Of a DNA stretch of 64,000 nt, positions 26,820 through 36,243 are shown in pieces (position 1 is the stretch's first letter; every line of letters begins with the position of its first letter). Both the position numbers and the translations under genes were made by a program. The stretch spans positions 372,001-436,000 of the forward strand of contig NZ_WQEG01000003.1 of NCBI RefSeq assembly GCF_013033515.1. The letters run 5' to 3'. The notes beneath the pieces were generated by a model that was not told the DNA's origin, made no database searches, and was given only the letters and a program-made list of their open reading frames with translations. This stretch comes from Ruegeria sp. HKCCA6707. Lineage in GTDB: Bacteria; Pseudomonadota; Alphaproteobacteria; Rhodobacterales; Rhodobacteraceae.

Positions 26820-28766
26820 TTACCGGCGTTTCCTTTCGAAATTGATACCCGACATGATGGCTTCAAACGCGTCTTTCTCGTCGCGGTTGATTCGCGCCCC
26901 ATTGTCGGCGATGTCGAACACGGCCTTGTCTTCATTCTGACTGCGGCTCGCGCGATTGCGCTCCTCGGCGGCCTGCGCCAGCCGATAGGTCAACGCCTCA
27001 TCCGTCAGATCAGACAATTCTTCTGCCGCTTCGGCAATCTCAGCATCCAACCCCCGGAGCGCTTTGATCTTTGCGAGTTCTTCGGCCAGCGTCATCTGAG
27101 CCTTTTCAACATCGCCTGGCTTGTACACACAGGGGATCACAGCGACATGGCGAAGGGCCAACAGGTTTTCAAGGGGCGCGGCCCCCAAAGTTTCCACGAT
27201 GTGGTCTTGAAGGTTCTGAGGGTCGTCGATCGCATGGCGCAAAATTGCCGCGCGCAGCGCGGCGTGATCGGGGTTTTGGCACTCCACCTCTTCCAGTTCG
27301 ACCTCAAACTGGACCACGACCTCGGGATTCAGGATGGCAATGGCCAGAATGGCGGCTTCACGCAGTTGGATATCTGCGCTTTCCGACGAGGCCAGGAAAG
27401 ACGCCCGCGCACCAGGAGTCGCGTTTGGCTTGGGTTGCCACTTGCCGCGCGGTTGCCAGGGCCGATTGGGCGATTGTCTCTGCGGACGAAACAATTGCCA
27501 GCGCAGGTCTTTGATTTCCTGCCCGTAGTGGGACCGGATTGAAGGATCTCGGATCAGCTTGATCTTGTCGCGCAAGACCTTGTCCAATGCCGCCTTGCGC
27601 TCGGGGCTGTCAAAAACCTTGCCTTCGGTCTCGCGCTGCCAGAGCAGTTTGACCATGGGGATCGCAGCATCCAACACCGTCTGCACCGCTGCGGACCCAT
27701 CAGCGCGAAGCAGGTCATCAGGGTCCTTGCCTTCGGGCATCAACGCAAAGCGCAGCGACTTGCCAGCCTCTAGCAATGGCAAAGCCAGATCAACGGCCCG
27801 CATTGCCGCGCGCAGGCCCGCCGTGTCACCGTCCAGAGCAATGATCGGCTCATCTGAAATGCGCCAAAGCAACTGCAACTGATGTTCGGTAATCGCCGTG
27901 CCCAGCGGTGCGACCGAGGCCCCGAACCCTGCCTCAGCCAAGGCGATCACGTCCATATAGCCCTCGGCCACGATCAGAGGCTGCCCCTTGCCCGCCGCCT
28001 GCCGCGCGGGGCCGTGGTTATAGAGGCTGCGGCCCTTGTCGAACAGATCGGTCTCGGGCGAGTTCAGGTATTTGGCATTGTCATTGGGGTCCATCGCGCG
28101 ACCACCAAAGGCAATGCAGCGCCCACGCGGGTCGCGGATCGGGTACATGATCCGGTTGCGGAAGGTGTCATAAGGCTTTTTGCCCTTGTTCGAGGGTTTG
28201 GCCAGTCCGGCCCCAAGGATCAGGTCTTCTTCGACATTCTTGCCGCGCAGATGATCCCACAGTGCTTGCCAGCCATCCGGGGCAAACCCGATCTCCCACC
28301 GATCCAAGGCGTCGCCGTCCAGCCCCCGACGGTTCAGATAATCGCGCGCACCCGCCCCTGCCCCGGTTTTCAGCTGCAGACGGAAAAACTGCACCGCCTG
28401 CTCCATGACCTCGGCCAGTTGCGCGCGTCGGTCCTGTTTCTGCTGCGCCTTGGGATCAAGCGCAGGCATCGGCATCCCGGCTTCGCGCGCCAGAATCTCA
28501 ACCGCCTCGATGAATGAGACATTCTCGGTCTCTTTCACAAAGCTGATTGCATCACCTTTGGCATGGCAGCCAAAGCAGTAGTAGAACCCCTTTTGGTCAT
28601 CGACGTGGAACGAAGCCGTCTTTTCATGGTGAAACGGGCACGGCGCCCACATGTCGCCCTTGCCCTGATTGGATTTGCGCTGGTCCCACATGACCTTGCG
28701 CCCCACAACCTGAGACAGGCTGAGGCGAGTGCGCAATTCATCCAGAAAACCGGGGGGCAGTGACAT
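26820..28766 (-). CDS. dnaG: DNA primase DnaG
   Basis: 648 residues. The N-terminal CHC2 zinc site is CPFHHEKTASFHVDD...YYCFGCHAKGD. The Toprim core has LIVAEGYMDVIALAEAGF, VAPLGTAITEHQL, and IIALDGDTAGLRAA (DxD metal site). The C-terminal helicase-binding part has acidic, helical LSDLTDEALTYRLAQAAEE. Length is usual. It synthesises RNA primers with DnaB at the fork. 114 bases separate it from rpoD. Confidence 0.97.
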   Translation of the reverse strand: MSLPPGFLDELRTRLSLSQVVGRKVMWDQRKSNQGKGDMWAPCPFHHEKTASFHVDDQKGFYYCFGCHAKGDAISFVKETENVSFIEAVEILAREAGMPMPALDPKAQQKQDRRAQLAEVMEQAVQFFRLQLKTGAGAGARDYLNRRGLDGDALDRWEIGFAPDGWQALWDHLRGKNVEEDLILGAGLAKPSNKGKKPYDTFRNRIMYPIRDPRGRCIAFGGRAMDPNDNAKYLNSPETDLFDKGRSLYNHGPARQAAGKGQPLIVAEGYMDVIALAEAGFGASVAPLGTAITEHQLQLLWRISDEPIIALDGDTAGLRAAMRAVDLALPLLEAGKSLRFALMPEGKDPDDLLRADGSAAVQTVLDAAIPMVKLLWQRETEGKVFDSPERKAALDKVLRDKIKLIRDPSIRSHYGQEIKDLRWQLFRPQRQSPNRPWQPRGKWQPKPNATPGARASFLASSESADIQLREAAILAIAILNPEVVVQFEVELEEVECQNPDHAALRAAILRHAIDDPQNLQDHIVETLGAAPLENLLALRHVAVIPCVYKPGDVEKAQMTLAEELAKIKALRGLDAEIAEAAEELSDLTDEALTYRLAQAAEERNRASRSQNEDKAVFDIADNGARINRDEKDAFEAIMSGINFERKRR

Positions 28767-28791
28767 GGATCAAACCTGCCAGAAATGCAAA

Positions 28792-28811
28792 CGCGCGCCA
28801 AGGGGCGCGCG
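28792..28811 (-). terminator. Strong G/C hairpin upstream of dnaG
   Basis: CGCGCGCC (28792-28799) pairs with GGCGCGCG (28804-28811) around a four-base loop. On the minus strand it is followed by TTTGCATTT. It may terminate the small secreted-protein gene or lie in the dnaG leader. Confidence 0.4.
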
Positions 28812-28816
28812 CAGGG

Positions 28817-28849
28817 TTGTCCACAGCGAAATGCAGCGCCTGTGGATTA
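28817..28849. promoter_or_regulatory. Inverted pair of DnaA-box-like 9-mers
   Basis: TTGTCCACA at 28817-28825 and, on the other strand, TAATCCACA at 28841-28849. Each differs by one base from TTATCCACA. They lie about 50-80 bases upstream of dnaG. Confidence 0.4.
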
Positions 28850-29143
28850 TTGCTGCAGACACAGCTCAAGCCAGGCTGCGCCCAGGTCTTTCTTACGCAC
28901 GTCGCGCATCTTTTGTTCATAGACCCAAGGCGTGATCAGCGGGATCGCGGCATTGTAATTCTCGGGCCACGTGGGGCCGCTGTCTGCCACCGCCTGCGGC
29001 ACATCCCGTTCCTTCACCCGGTCTAACCGCGCCTGTTGAATCGCGGCTACAACATCCGCCTGAAACTTGCAGCTTTGTTCCTTGGTTTCTTCCGCAACCA
29101 CGGGTGTGGCCAACAGGGCCGCAACACAGGCGATACGCAACAT
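28847..29143 (-). CDS. Small secreted protein of unknown function
   Basis: 98 residues with a signal peptide (MLRIACVAALLATPVVA, cleavage after VVA). The mature part is helical with two cysteines (EQSCKF and LELCLQQ at the end) that could pair, so it is probably periplasmic. LITPWVYEQKMRDVRKKDLG may be the conserved core. Not recognised. The stop sits within the DnaA-box-like region. Confidence 0.7.
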   Translation of the reverse strand: MLRIACVAALLATPVVAEETKEQSCKFQADVVAAIQQARLDRVKERDVPQAVADSGPTWPENYNAAIPLITPWVYEQKMRDVRKKDLGAAWLELCLQQ

Positions 29144-29178
29144 AGGGGTCTCCGAAGATTCGTTTCGTTCAGGGCAGT

Positions 29179-29724
29179 TTAGCCGCGCGCGGCAACGCCT
29201 TCCATCGCCCTTTTCAAATCGTGAACCAGCGTCTCGGCCATGGACCGGAAGACCATGATCTGAAACGCGGTGTCACCGACGCGCGTGATCGAGGCCGTCA
29301 TATGAAACAACAATGTCCGTGCGGTATGGCCACGCTTGAACCGCGTGCTGCGCAGATCGACAGGGGTGACACGTGCCAATATGTCTTCGACACCGTCGCC
29401 TTCGATCCGCACAACCGCCCAAGCATCTGATTGATCCACGACAGCCGCGTTTTCGGCCAGTGCATCATCAGGCACGGGCCCCATCAGCATCGCGTGCGCA
29501 GGGCCAAACCAGATCGCTCGAGCACCAGCCTTGCCCGTTGCCCGGTTGGCCGCCGGGTATGCCATCCCATGCGCCGCCTTCAGCGCATCGGACACCTGCT
29601 TCTGCTTTCCATTGAAAGCCGAAATCGAATGGATTGACCCGGCGTCGACCTCGCTGAGCGTCACGGAGCCAACAGTCAGTGGCAGCAGCCCATCGCAGGG
29701 CGTTTTGGCACTCAGCTTATCCAC
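29179..29724 (-). CDS. soxG: Sarcosine oxidase gamma subunit
   Basis: 181 residues. The C-terminal half resembles the SoxG/GcvT-like fold: AWVVRIEGDGV-type strand (here AWAVVRIEGDGVEDILARVTPVDLR), FKRGHTARTLLFHM, and FQIMVFRSMAETLVHDLKRA. The GTG at 29724 is chosen because GGAGG lies eight bases upstream and it overlaps the soxA stop by eight bases; a further-upstream ATG is less likely. It is the last gene of soxBDAG, the small subunit of the heterotetramer. Confidence 0.87.
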   Translation of the reverse strand: MDKLSAKTPCDGLLPLTVGSVTLSEVDAGSIHSISAFNGKQKQVSDALKAAHGMAYPAANRATGKAGARAIWFGPAHAMLMGPVPDDALAENAAVVDQSDAWAVVRIEGDGVEDILARVTPVDLRSTRFKRGHTARTLLFHMTASITRVGDTAFQIMVFRSMAETLVHDLKRAMEGVAARG

Positions 29725-32650
29725 GCACGCGCCCTCCTTCGGGGTCAAAGAACACAGGGTTCACCACTTCGCACAGCGTGGTCACACCGCGCAGATGGTC
29801 AACCAATTTGACAACCTCACCGTATCGTTCGGGCCCATCCGCCAGAAAGCCCAGCCCCAGCATCGAGCCCAGCGTCGGCGAGTAACAGACCGAGGTCAGG
29901 TAGCCCTGATCATTGCTGCGCACCGGTTCGGCCTCTTCTTTGTAGAGATGCGCACCGGCCAACAGTTGCTTGCTTTCACCAACAGGCTTCAGCCCAACCA
30001 ACCGCTCGCGCCCGGGTTCTTCCAGGCCTGCACGTTGCGACATAGTTTTGCCGATGCTGTCTTTCTTCTGCGACACCATCCGCCCCATTCCGATGTCATA
30101 GGCAGTGGTGCGCCCGTGGATTTCGGCATGGGTGATAAAGCCCTTTTCGATGCGCAGAACGTTCAACGCTTCCATCCCATAGAGCCCGCCACCCAATGCC
30201 TCGGCGCGTTTGGTCAGGATGTCGAACAGGCTTGCGCCATATCGCGCAGGCACTGCGACCTCATAGGCATGCTCGCCCGAGAATGAGATGCGGAACAGCC
30301 GCCCCTGAACACCCAGAACCGATACCGGGCCGCACGCCATGAAGGGCCAACTGTCGTCATCCAGCGGCATGTCCAGAATCCCGTTCAACAGCTCGCGTGA
30401 TTTCGGCCCTGCGACCGCAAATTGCGCCCAGTGTTCGGTGACCGATGTGAAACTGACATCCCAATCCGGGCGCAGGCCCTGATGCACGAACTCCAGATGC
30501 TTCATCACGTCACCCGCAGCGGCGGTGGTGGTGGTCATCAGATAATGCGTTTCACCGAGCCGCGCGGTGGTACCATCATCCATGACATGCCCATCCTCGC
30601 GCAGCATCAAGCCATAACGGGTGCGCCCCACCTTCAGGGTCGAAAACATGTTGGTATAGACGAAATCCAGAAATGCGCCCGCGTCCGGGCCCTGAATGTC
30701 GATCTTGCCCAGGGTCGAGACATCACAGACCCCAACCGTCTGGCGCACCATGTTGACCTCGCGGTCGCAGGACTGCCGCCAGTTGCTCTCACCCTCTTTG
30801 GGGAAATAGCTGGGCCGGTACCAAAGCCCCGCCTCAACCATCGGCGCCTGACGCGCCACACTCGCCTTATGCGACGTGGTAAAGCGCTGCGGCTTGAACC
30901 CCTTGCCTTCGGCCCCGGCGCCCAAAGCTGCAATCGCGATCGGAGAATAGGGCGGACGGAACGTGGTGGTCCCGGTCTCGGGTATTCCGCGCCCGGTGGC
31001 ATCGGCCAGAATTGCCAGCGCCGCCACGTTCGAGTTCTTGCCCTGGTCCGTCGCCATGCCTTGGGTGGTATAGCGTTTCATATGCTCGACCGACCGAAAG
31101 TTTTCAGTCGCAGCCTGTTTGACGTCTTTCACCGTGACGTCATTCTGGAAATCCAGCCAGGCCCGCCCTTTGCCGGGCACAGCCCAGAGCGGCGCGATCT
31201 CATAGGGCGTATCCTCGGCCTGCGGCACGGTGATTTTTGGCGCTGTCATGCCCAGATCGCCCAGCACCGACTCCGCTGCGGTAATCCCTTCCTCTAGGCA
31301 GGCCGCGGTTGAGAAGGATCCGTTGCACGCGCCTGCCGTCACCATCCCCGGCACCGCACCCGGTGTCGGCACAAAGGCTTCGATCTCGCGCCGCCAGGTC
31401 GGACGGCCATTCATATGACAGGTCAGATGGACCGAAGGGTTCCAGCCACCGGTCATGGCCAGACAATCGGTGTGAATACGATCCTCACCGCTGGCCCGCC
31501 GTACGGTGATGGACTCCAGTCCCTTGCGACCGGCGCTGCTACAGACCTGCGCACCGCGCAGCACCTCATAGTCATCCGAGCCCGGCGCATCATGGCGACT
31601 GTCGATGACCGCAGCCACATGGACCCCGGCCTCCAGCAAATCACGCGCGGTTCGGTGAATGTCGTCCGTATTGCCAAAGATGGTGACGTTCCGGCCCGGG
31701 CTGACGCCCCAGCGGTTCAAATAGGCGCGCACAGCCCCTGCGGTCATGATCCCCGGTCGGTCATTGTCGCGAAAGGCTATGGGACGTTCCAAAGCCCCAG
31801 CCGCCAGTACCGAGCGTTTTGCCACGATCCGCCAATAGGTTTCCAGCGGCGCCCCGCGCGGGCGGTGATCAGTATGATGCAACACCCGCTCCAGCGCGGC
31901 AAAGGTGCCCTGATCATAAGCCCCGGCGACAGTCGTGCGCGTCATCAAGCGCACATTGCCCATACTATGCAGCTCTGCCAGAACCTCATCCGCCCAAACA
32001 GGACCCGGCTTGCCATCCACCTCATAGGTCTCGGCCAGCAAACGCCCCCCCATCCGCGCGTTCTCATCCGCCAGGATCACATCCGCCCCCGCTCGTGCAG
32101 CCGTCAGAGCGGCCATCAGTCCGGCAGGCCCGGCACCAATGACCAAAACATCACAGAAGGCATAAGCGCTTTCGTATTTGTCCGCATTGTCCTCACCGGA
32201 CAAAGCCCCAAGCCCGGCAGCGCGCCGGATTATCGGCTCATAGAGCTTTTCCCAAAAGCTCTTGGGCCACATGAAAGTCTTGTAATAAAACCCCGCCCCC
32301 AGAAACGGCGCCGCCAGATCGTTGACGGCCATCATGTCGAACCCCAGGCTCGGCCACCGGTTCTGGCTGCGCGCTTCAAGGCCCGGGTAAATCTCCTGCA
32401 TCGTCGCCCGGACGTTTGGCTCCTGAGCCGCGCCTGCACCAACGGTGACCAGCGCGTTAGGCTCTTCACTTCCCGCCGTCAAAACGCCACGCGGGCGATG
32501 ATATTTGAACGACCGCCCCATCAGCTTGATGCCGTTGGCCAACAAGGCCGAGGCCAGCGTATCGCCCTCAAAACCCTCATAGCGCACACCGTCAAAGACA
32601 AACGGCACCGTTTGACTGCGATCAACCAGCCCTTTGCCCGCAATCCTCAT
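29717..32650 (-). CDS. soxA: Sarcosine oxidase alpha subunit
   Basis: 977 residues. The N-terminal 2Fe-2S-like FER2_4 domain without the cluster (PFVFDGVRYEGFEGDTLASAL, GRSFKYHRPRGVLTAGSEEP) leads to a pyridine-nucleotide disulfide oxidoreductase fold with VLVIGAGPAGLMAALTAA. The C-terminal ~370 residues are a GcvT/folate-binding aminomethyltransferase domain (VCDVSTLGKIDIQGPDAGAF, FSGEHAYEVAVPARYG). In the complex it binds NAD and tetrahydrofolate, so that the methyl of sarcosine becomes methylene-THF. It overlaps soxD by ATGA and soxG by eight bases. Confidence 0.96.
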   Translation of the reverse strand: MRIAGKGLVDRSQTVPFVFDGVRYEGFEGDTLASALLANGIKLMGRSFKYHRPRGVLTAGSEEPNALVTVGAGAAQEPNVRATMQEIYPGLEARSQNRWPSLGFDMMAVNDLAAPFLGAGFYYKTFMWPKSFWEKLYEPIIRRAAGLGALSGEDNADKYESAYAFCDVLVIGAGPAGLMAALTAARAGADVILADENARMGGRLLAETYEVDGKPGPVWADEVLAELHSMGNVRLMTRTTVAGAYDQGTFAALERVLHHTDHRPRGAPLETYWRIVAKRSVLAAGALERPIAFRDNDRPGIMTAGAVRAYLNRWGVSPGRNVTIFGNTDDIHRTARDLLEAGVHVAAVIDSRHDAPGSDDYEVLRGAQVCSSAGRKGLESITVRRASGEDRIHTDCLAMTGGWNPSVHLTCHMNGRPTWRREIEAFVPTPGAVPGMVTAGACNGSFSTAACLEEGITAAESVLGDLGMTAPKITVPQAEDTPYEIAPLWAVPGKGRAWLDFQNDVTVKDVKQAATENFRSVEHMKRYTTQGMATDQGKNSNVAALAILADATGRGIPETGTTTFRPPYSPIAIAALGAGAEGKGFKPQRFTTSHKASVARQAPMVEAGLWYRPSYFPKEGESNWRQSCDREVNMVRQTVGVCDVSTLGKIDIQGPDAGAFLDFVYTNMFSTLKVGRTRYGLMLREDGHVMDDGTTARLGETHYLMTTTTAAAGDVMKHLEFVHQGLRPDWDVSFTSVTEHWAQFAVAGPKSRELLNGILDMPLDDDSWPFMACGPVSVLGVQGRLFRISFSGEHAYEVAVPARYGASLFDILTKRAEALGGGLYGMEALNVLRIEKGFITHAEIHGRTTAYDIGMGRMVSQKKDSIGKTMSQRAGLEEPGRERLVGLKPVGESKQLLAGAHLYKEEAEPVRSNDQGYLTSVCYSPTLGSMLGLGFLADGPERYGEVVKLVDHLRGVTTLCEVVNPVFFDPEGGRVRG

Positions 32651-32910
32651 GCGCTCACCCCTGAGGCCAGTTCCGTGCCTGAAATCTCATGCGTGACCGT
32701 ATCGCGCGTGACCACGATCCAGGCACCGCAGCCGCCCTCATGGTACCAAAGCTCGCGTGTCATGCCCGCCGGGTTGTCGCGCAGATAGACAAATTCGTCC
32801 CAGGCCGCCTCGCCCGCATCCGGTTCAGGACGCGCCAGATCCACAGCCGCGCCGCGATAGTAAAACTCGCGCCGATCCCGTTCTCCGCAAAGCGGACAGG
32901 TGATCCTCAT
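32647..32910 (-). CDS. soxD: Sarcosine oxidase delta subunit
   Basis: 87 residues with the SoxD zinc-binding pattern: MRITCPLCGERDRREFYY supplies a Cys pair and HEGGCGAWIVVTRDT a third Cys and a His. WDEFVYLRDNPAGMTRELW is the central conserved block. It overlaps soxA by ATGA; second gene of the operon, 55 bases after soxB. Confidence 0.95.
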   Translation of the reverse strand: MRITCPLCGERDRREFYYRGAAVDLARPEPDAGEAAWDEFVYLRDNPAGMTRELWYHEGGCGAWIVVTRDTVTHEISGTELASGVSA

Positions 32911-32965
32911 AGCCGCGCCCCTTGCTTCTTCTTGTCAAAAATACGGATATCCGACATCACCGCCC

Positions 32966-34219
32966 TCAATGCAGATTGTGTTGAGAGCCTTTGCCCTCTT
33001 CATCGATGATCCCGCGCCCGGTGCGAAAGCGATCCAGTTGGAACCCGGTTGCGTTCTCATGATACCGATCCGTCGCGATCAGATGGGCAAACACGTTTCC
33101 GGACCCCGGAACCGCTTTGAACCCGCCATAGTTCCAGCCGCAGTTCAGATAAAGCCCCTCGATCCCCGTCCGGTCGATGATCGGAGAGCCGTCCGGTGAC
33201 ATATCCATGATCCCGCCCCAGGATCGCAGCACCCGTGCCTTACCGATCATCGGCATCAGCGCCACTCCGGCCTCCATCACGCTTTCGACCGTGGGCAGAT
33301 TGCCACGCGCTGCGTAGGAGGCATAGAAATCCAGATCGCCACCAAACACCAACCCGCCCTTGTCCGACTGGCTGATATAGAAATGCCCCATACCAAAGGT
33401 CACCACATGATCGATGCAGGGTTTGAGCCCTTCGGTCACAAAGGCCTGCAACACATGGCTTTCAATCGGCAGGCGCATCCCGGCCATCGCCGCCACCTGC
33501 CCCGACCGACCCGCCGCAACCATCGCCACTTTCTTGGCCCGGATCGGTCCACGTGTGGTTTGCACGCCGCGCACCGCGCCGTTTTCGATATCGATACCGG
33601 TCACTTCACAATTCTGGATCAGGTCCACTCCGCGCTGATCCGCACCCCGGGCGTAACCCCAGGCCACCGCGTCGTGCCGTGCTGTACCGCCGCGTGGATG
33701 ATACAGCCCGCCATAGAGCGGAAACCGCAGATCGTCATAGTTCAGATAGGGCAGCATCTCGCGCAGCTGATCACGGTTCAGCAGGATCGCATCATCCCCC
33801 TGGCTGATCATCATGTTCCCTCGCCGCGCCGCTGCATCGCGCTGCCCGTCCGAGTGGAACAGATTGATGATGCCGCGTTGCGAATGCATGACGTTGTAGT
33901 TCAGGTCTTCCTCAAGCCCTTCCCAGAGTTTCAGCGAATGCGAGTAGAACTCGGAATTGCCTTGCAGAAAGTAATTGGCCCTCACAATCGTCGTGTTCCG
34001 GCCAACATTGCCACCGCCGATATAGCCCTTTTCCAGAACGGCGACATTGGTCAAACCATGTTCCTTGGCCAGATAATAAGCTGTGCTGAGCCCGTGACCG
34101 CCGCCACCGATGATAAGGATGTCGTATTCGCTTTTCGGCTCGGGATCGCGCCAATGCGGCGTCCACCCCTTGTTGCCGGTCAAACCTTCTTTGAGGACGC
34201 GCAAGCCGGAAAACCGCAT
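32966..34219 (-). CDS. soxB: Sarcosine oxidase beta subunit
   Basis: 417 residues. FAD fold DILIIGGGGHGLSTAYYL, GGGNVGRNTTIVRANYF, LYHPRGGTARHDAVAWGYAR, and C-terminal GLYLNCGWNYGGFKAVPGSG. It is the catalytic subunit that oxidises sarcosine using a noncovalent FAD and a histidine-linked FMN (family knowledge; which His is not decided here). First of soxBDAG. It is a clear paralogue of the partial soxB at the window's left edge. Confidence 0.95.
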   Translation of the reverse strand: MRFSGLRVLKEGLTGNKGWTPHWRDPEPKSEYDILIIGGGGHGLSTAYYLAKEHGLTNVAVLEKGYIGGGNVGRNTTIVRANYFLQGNSEFYSHSLKLWEGLEEDLNYNVMHSQRGIINLFHSDGQRDAAARRGNMMISQGDDAILLNRDQLREMLPYLNYDDLRFPLYGGLYHPRGGTARHDAVAWGYARGADQRGVDLIQNCEVTGIDIENGAVRGVQTTRGPIRAKKVAMVAAGRSGQVAAMAGMRLPIESHVLQAFVTEGLKPCIDHVVTFGMGHFYISQSDKGGLVFGGDLDFYASYAARGNLPTVESVMEAGVALMPMIGKARVLRSWGGIMDMSPDGSPIIDRTGIEGLYLNCGWNYGGFKAVPGSGNVFAHLIATDRYHENATGFQLDRFRTGRGIIDEEGKGSQHNLH

Positions 34220-34423
34220 TCAAACCTCCGTGCAGCTCAGTCGGCAGAAAACCAACTTGGGCCAGCACTAGCAAGCGACGAATCTCAATCCGCCTCTGTT
34301 TTCGACCCGGACTGGTCTATGCGCGACTGATTTTGATGGAAACTTAAGAATGCGTATTGAGCGGCCCAAATGCTGCACGCTCACGGAATGCCCTTTGCCA
34401 AGTGCAACTCTGCACGGCAAAAA

Positions 34424-34441
34424 CGGCCCGCGCCCGGGCCG
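34424..34441 (-). terminator. Terminator after glutamate dehydrogenase
   Basis: CGGCCCG-CGCC-CGGGCCG with AAAA on one side and CATTTT on the other, about 35 bases beyond the dehydrogenase stop. The A-run at 34420-34423 gives a T-run on the minus strand. It separates this gene from the sox operon promoter. Confidence 0.75.
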
Positions 34442-34475
34442 CATTTTCCGGCCCAGACGTGATTTGAAAACCCGG

Positions 34476-35906
34476 TTACAGGCCCTTCGCCCGATAGCTT
34501 TTCGAAACCCGATCAATGGCGACGATATAGGCAGCTGTGCGCAGATCATCGACGTCAGTACGAGAATGCCAAACCTCGCTCATCGCCTGATAAGCGATCC
34601 GCATGGTGTCATCGAGGCCCGAGCGCACCAGTTCCAGCTCGTCCGCACCCTTCAGGTATTTGGCCTTGAAGTCCGGAGACATCGACCATGCCCCGCCAAG
34701 ATAACGGTCCAGGCGTTCCAGTTCGCTGACAATCAACTCGTGCCGCGCCTCTTCCTGTCGACGCTGCATGCGACCAAAGCGGATATGGCTGAGGTTCTTG
34801 ACCCATTCGAAATAGGATACGGTCACACCGCCCGCATTTGCGTACATGTCGGGAATGATTACGGTGCCTTTCTTGCGCAGAACCTCGTCCGCACCGGCCG
34901 TCACCGGGCCGTTTGCAGCCTCGATAATCAGCGGTGCCTTGATCCGGTCAGCATTGGACAGGTTGATCACCCCTTCCAGTGCCGCCGGGATAAGGATGTC
35001 ACATTCTTCCTCCAAAACAGCGCCACCTTCAGCCGTATGCGTGGCATCGGGATAGTTCTTTACCCCGCCGTGTTTGACGATCCATTGCCGCACCGCCTCA
35101 ACATCTATGCCATCGGGGTTGTACAACGCGCCGTCCCATTCGATGACACCGGTGATCAGAGACCCGTCCTCTTCGCTCAGGAATTTGGCGGCGTGGTAAC
35201 CCACATTGCCCAAGCCCTGCACGATCACGCGCTTGCCATCCAGACTACCGGACATGCCCGCCTTTTTCACATCCTCCGGATTGCGGAAAAACTCGCGCAG
35301 CGCGTATTGGATGCCGCGCCCGGTCGCCTCGACTCGCCCGGCGATACCACCGGCATTCAAAGGCTTGCCGGTGACGCAGGCACGCGCGTTGATATCGGTT
35401 GTGTTCATCCGCGCATATTGATCGGCCATCCAGGCCATTTCCCGCTCGCCGGTGCCCATGTCCGGCGCTGGGACGTTTTGCGAGGGATTGATCAGGTCGC
35501 GCTTGGCCAACTCATAGGCAAAGCGTCGCGTGATCTGTTCCAACTCATGCTCTTCATATTTGCGGGGGTCGATACACAGCCCCCCCTTCGAGCCGCCAAA
35601 CGGTGCCTCAACCAGCGCGCATTTATAGGTCATCAACGCCGCCAGCGCCTCAACCTCATCCTGATTAACCGCCAAGGCATAGCGAATACCGCCCTTAACC
35701 GGCTCCATATGTTCGGAATGGACCGAGCGGTATCCGGTGAAAGTATGTATCTCTCCCCGAAGGCGCACACCAAACCGCACGGTATAGGTCGCATTGCAGA
35801 CCCGGATCTTTTCTTCCAACCCCGGCGGCAGGTCCATCAATGAGGCCGCCCTGTTAAACATCAAATCAACGCTTTCCCGAAAACTGGGTTCCTGAACACT
35901 GGTCAT
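34476..35906 (-). CDS. Glu/Leu/Phe/Val dehydrogenase (glutamate dehydrogenase)
   Basis: 476 residues. The catalytic N-terminal domain has PVKGGIRYALAVNQDEVEAL, MTYKCALVEAPFGGSKGGL (active-site Lys) and VPAPDMGTGEREMAWM; the Rossmann domain has VIVQGLGNVGYHAAKFL, and IIEAANGPVTAGAD. It interconverts glutamate and 2-oxoglutarate with NAD(P); the length fits the ~50 kDa hexameric type. The ATG at 35906 follows GGAGG by five bases; a TTG one codon earlier is unlikely. Monocistronic. Confidence 0.93.
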   Translation of the reverse strand: MTSVQEPSFRESVDLMFNRAASLMDLPPGLEEKIRVCNATYTVRFGVRLRGEIHTFTGYRSVHSEHMEPVKGGIRYALAVNQDEVEALAALMTYKCALVEAPFGGSKGGLCIDPRKYEEHELEQITRRFAYELAKRDLINPSQNVPAPDMGTGEREMAWMADQYARMNTTDINARACVTGKPLNAGGIAGRVEATGRGIQYALREFFRNPEDVKKAGMSGSLDGKRVIVQGLGNVGYHAAKFLSEEDGSLITGVIEWDGALYNPDGIDVEAVRQWIVKHGGVKNYPDATHTAEGGAVLEEECDILIPAALEGVINLSNADRIKAPLIIEAANGPVTAGADEVLRKKGTVIIPDMYANAGGVTVSYFEWVKNLSHIRFGRMQRRQEEARHELIVSELERLDRYLGGAWSMSPDFKAKYLKGADELELVRSGLDDTMRIAYQAMSEVWHSRTDVDDLRTAAYIVAIDRVSKSYRAKGL

Positions 35907-36243
35907 CAAATCCTCCGTGCCGGCAGGTCAGTTGGTCATGGCGTTTTGTCGCACCGCTTTACGGATACAGCAATCACCAAGTGCACTTTTTTTCATCAAA
36001 TGGTGAAGCGAGTATTACGCCCGGTCGAGCTGAGTCGTTTTGTTAAGACTTCTTTAACCTCGACCTCGCCATTGTCTCAGGGCACGAAACAAAGCCTGTG
36101 ATTACTCGTGTAATACCCACATAAATAGACCAAATTTGAGGTTTCAGCTGCCATAGCGCCCAAATCTCGCCACGTTCCCGGAATATTTTGGTTGAGTTGC
36201 CAACCACTGGCAGCATTGTGCCCGGCCGGCAGAGGAATTCGTT
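35907..36243. other. Non-coding gap upstream of the Tad/VWA gene
   Basis: About 335 bases between divergent genes; no coding sequence. It holds a CtrA-type box at 36043-36058 and a short inverted repeat ATTAC-TCGT-GTAAT (36101-36114). Confidence 0.6.
36043..36058 (+). promoter_or_regulatory. CtrA-type binding site
   Basis: TTAAGACTTCTTTAAC is an exact TTAA-N7-TTAAC match to the full CtrA consensus of alphaproteobacteria. It lies 186 bases upstream of the Tad/VWA gene, a plausible distance for control of pilus genes. Confidence 0.6.

Noticed and set aside
27882..28517. Long plus-strand frames inside dnaG and rpoD (also 26205-26738)
   Set aside because: They are antisense shadows of strongly conserved genes, with no ribosome sites.
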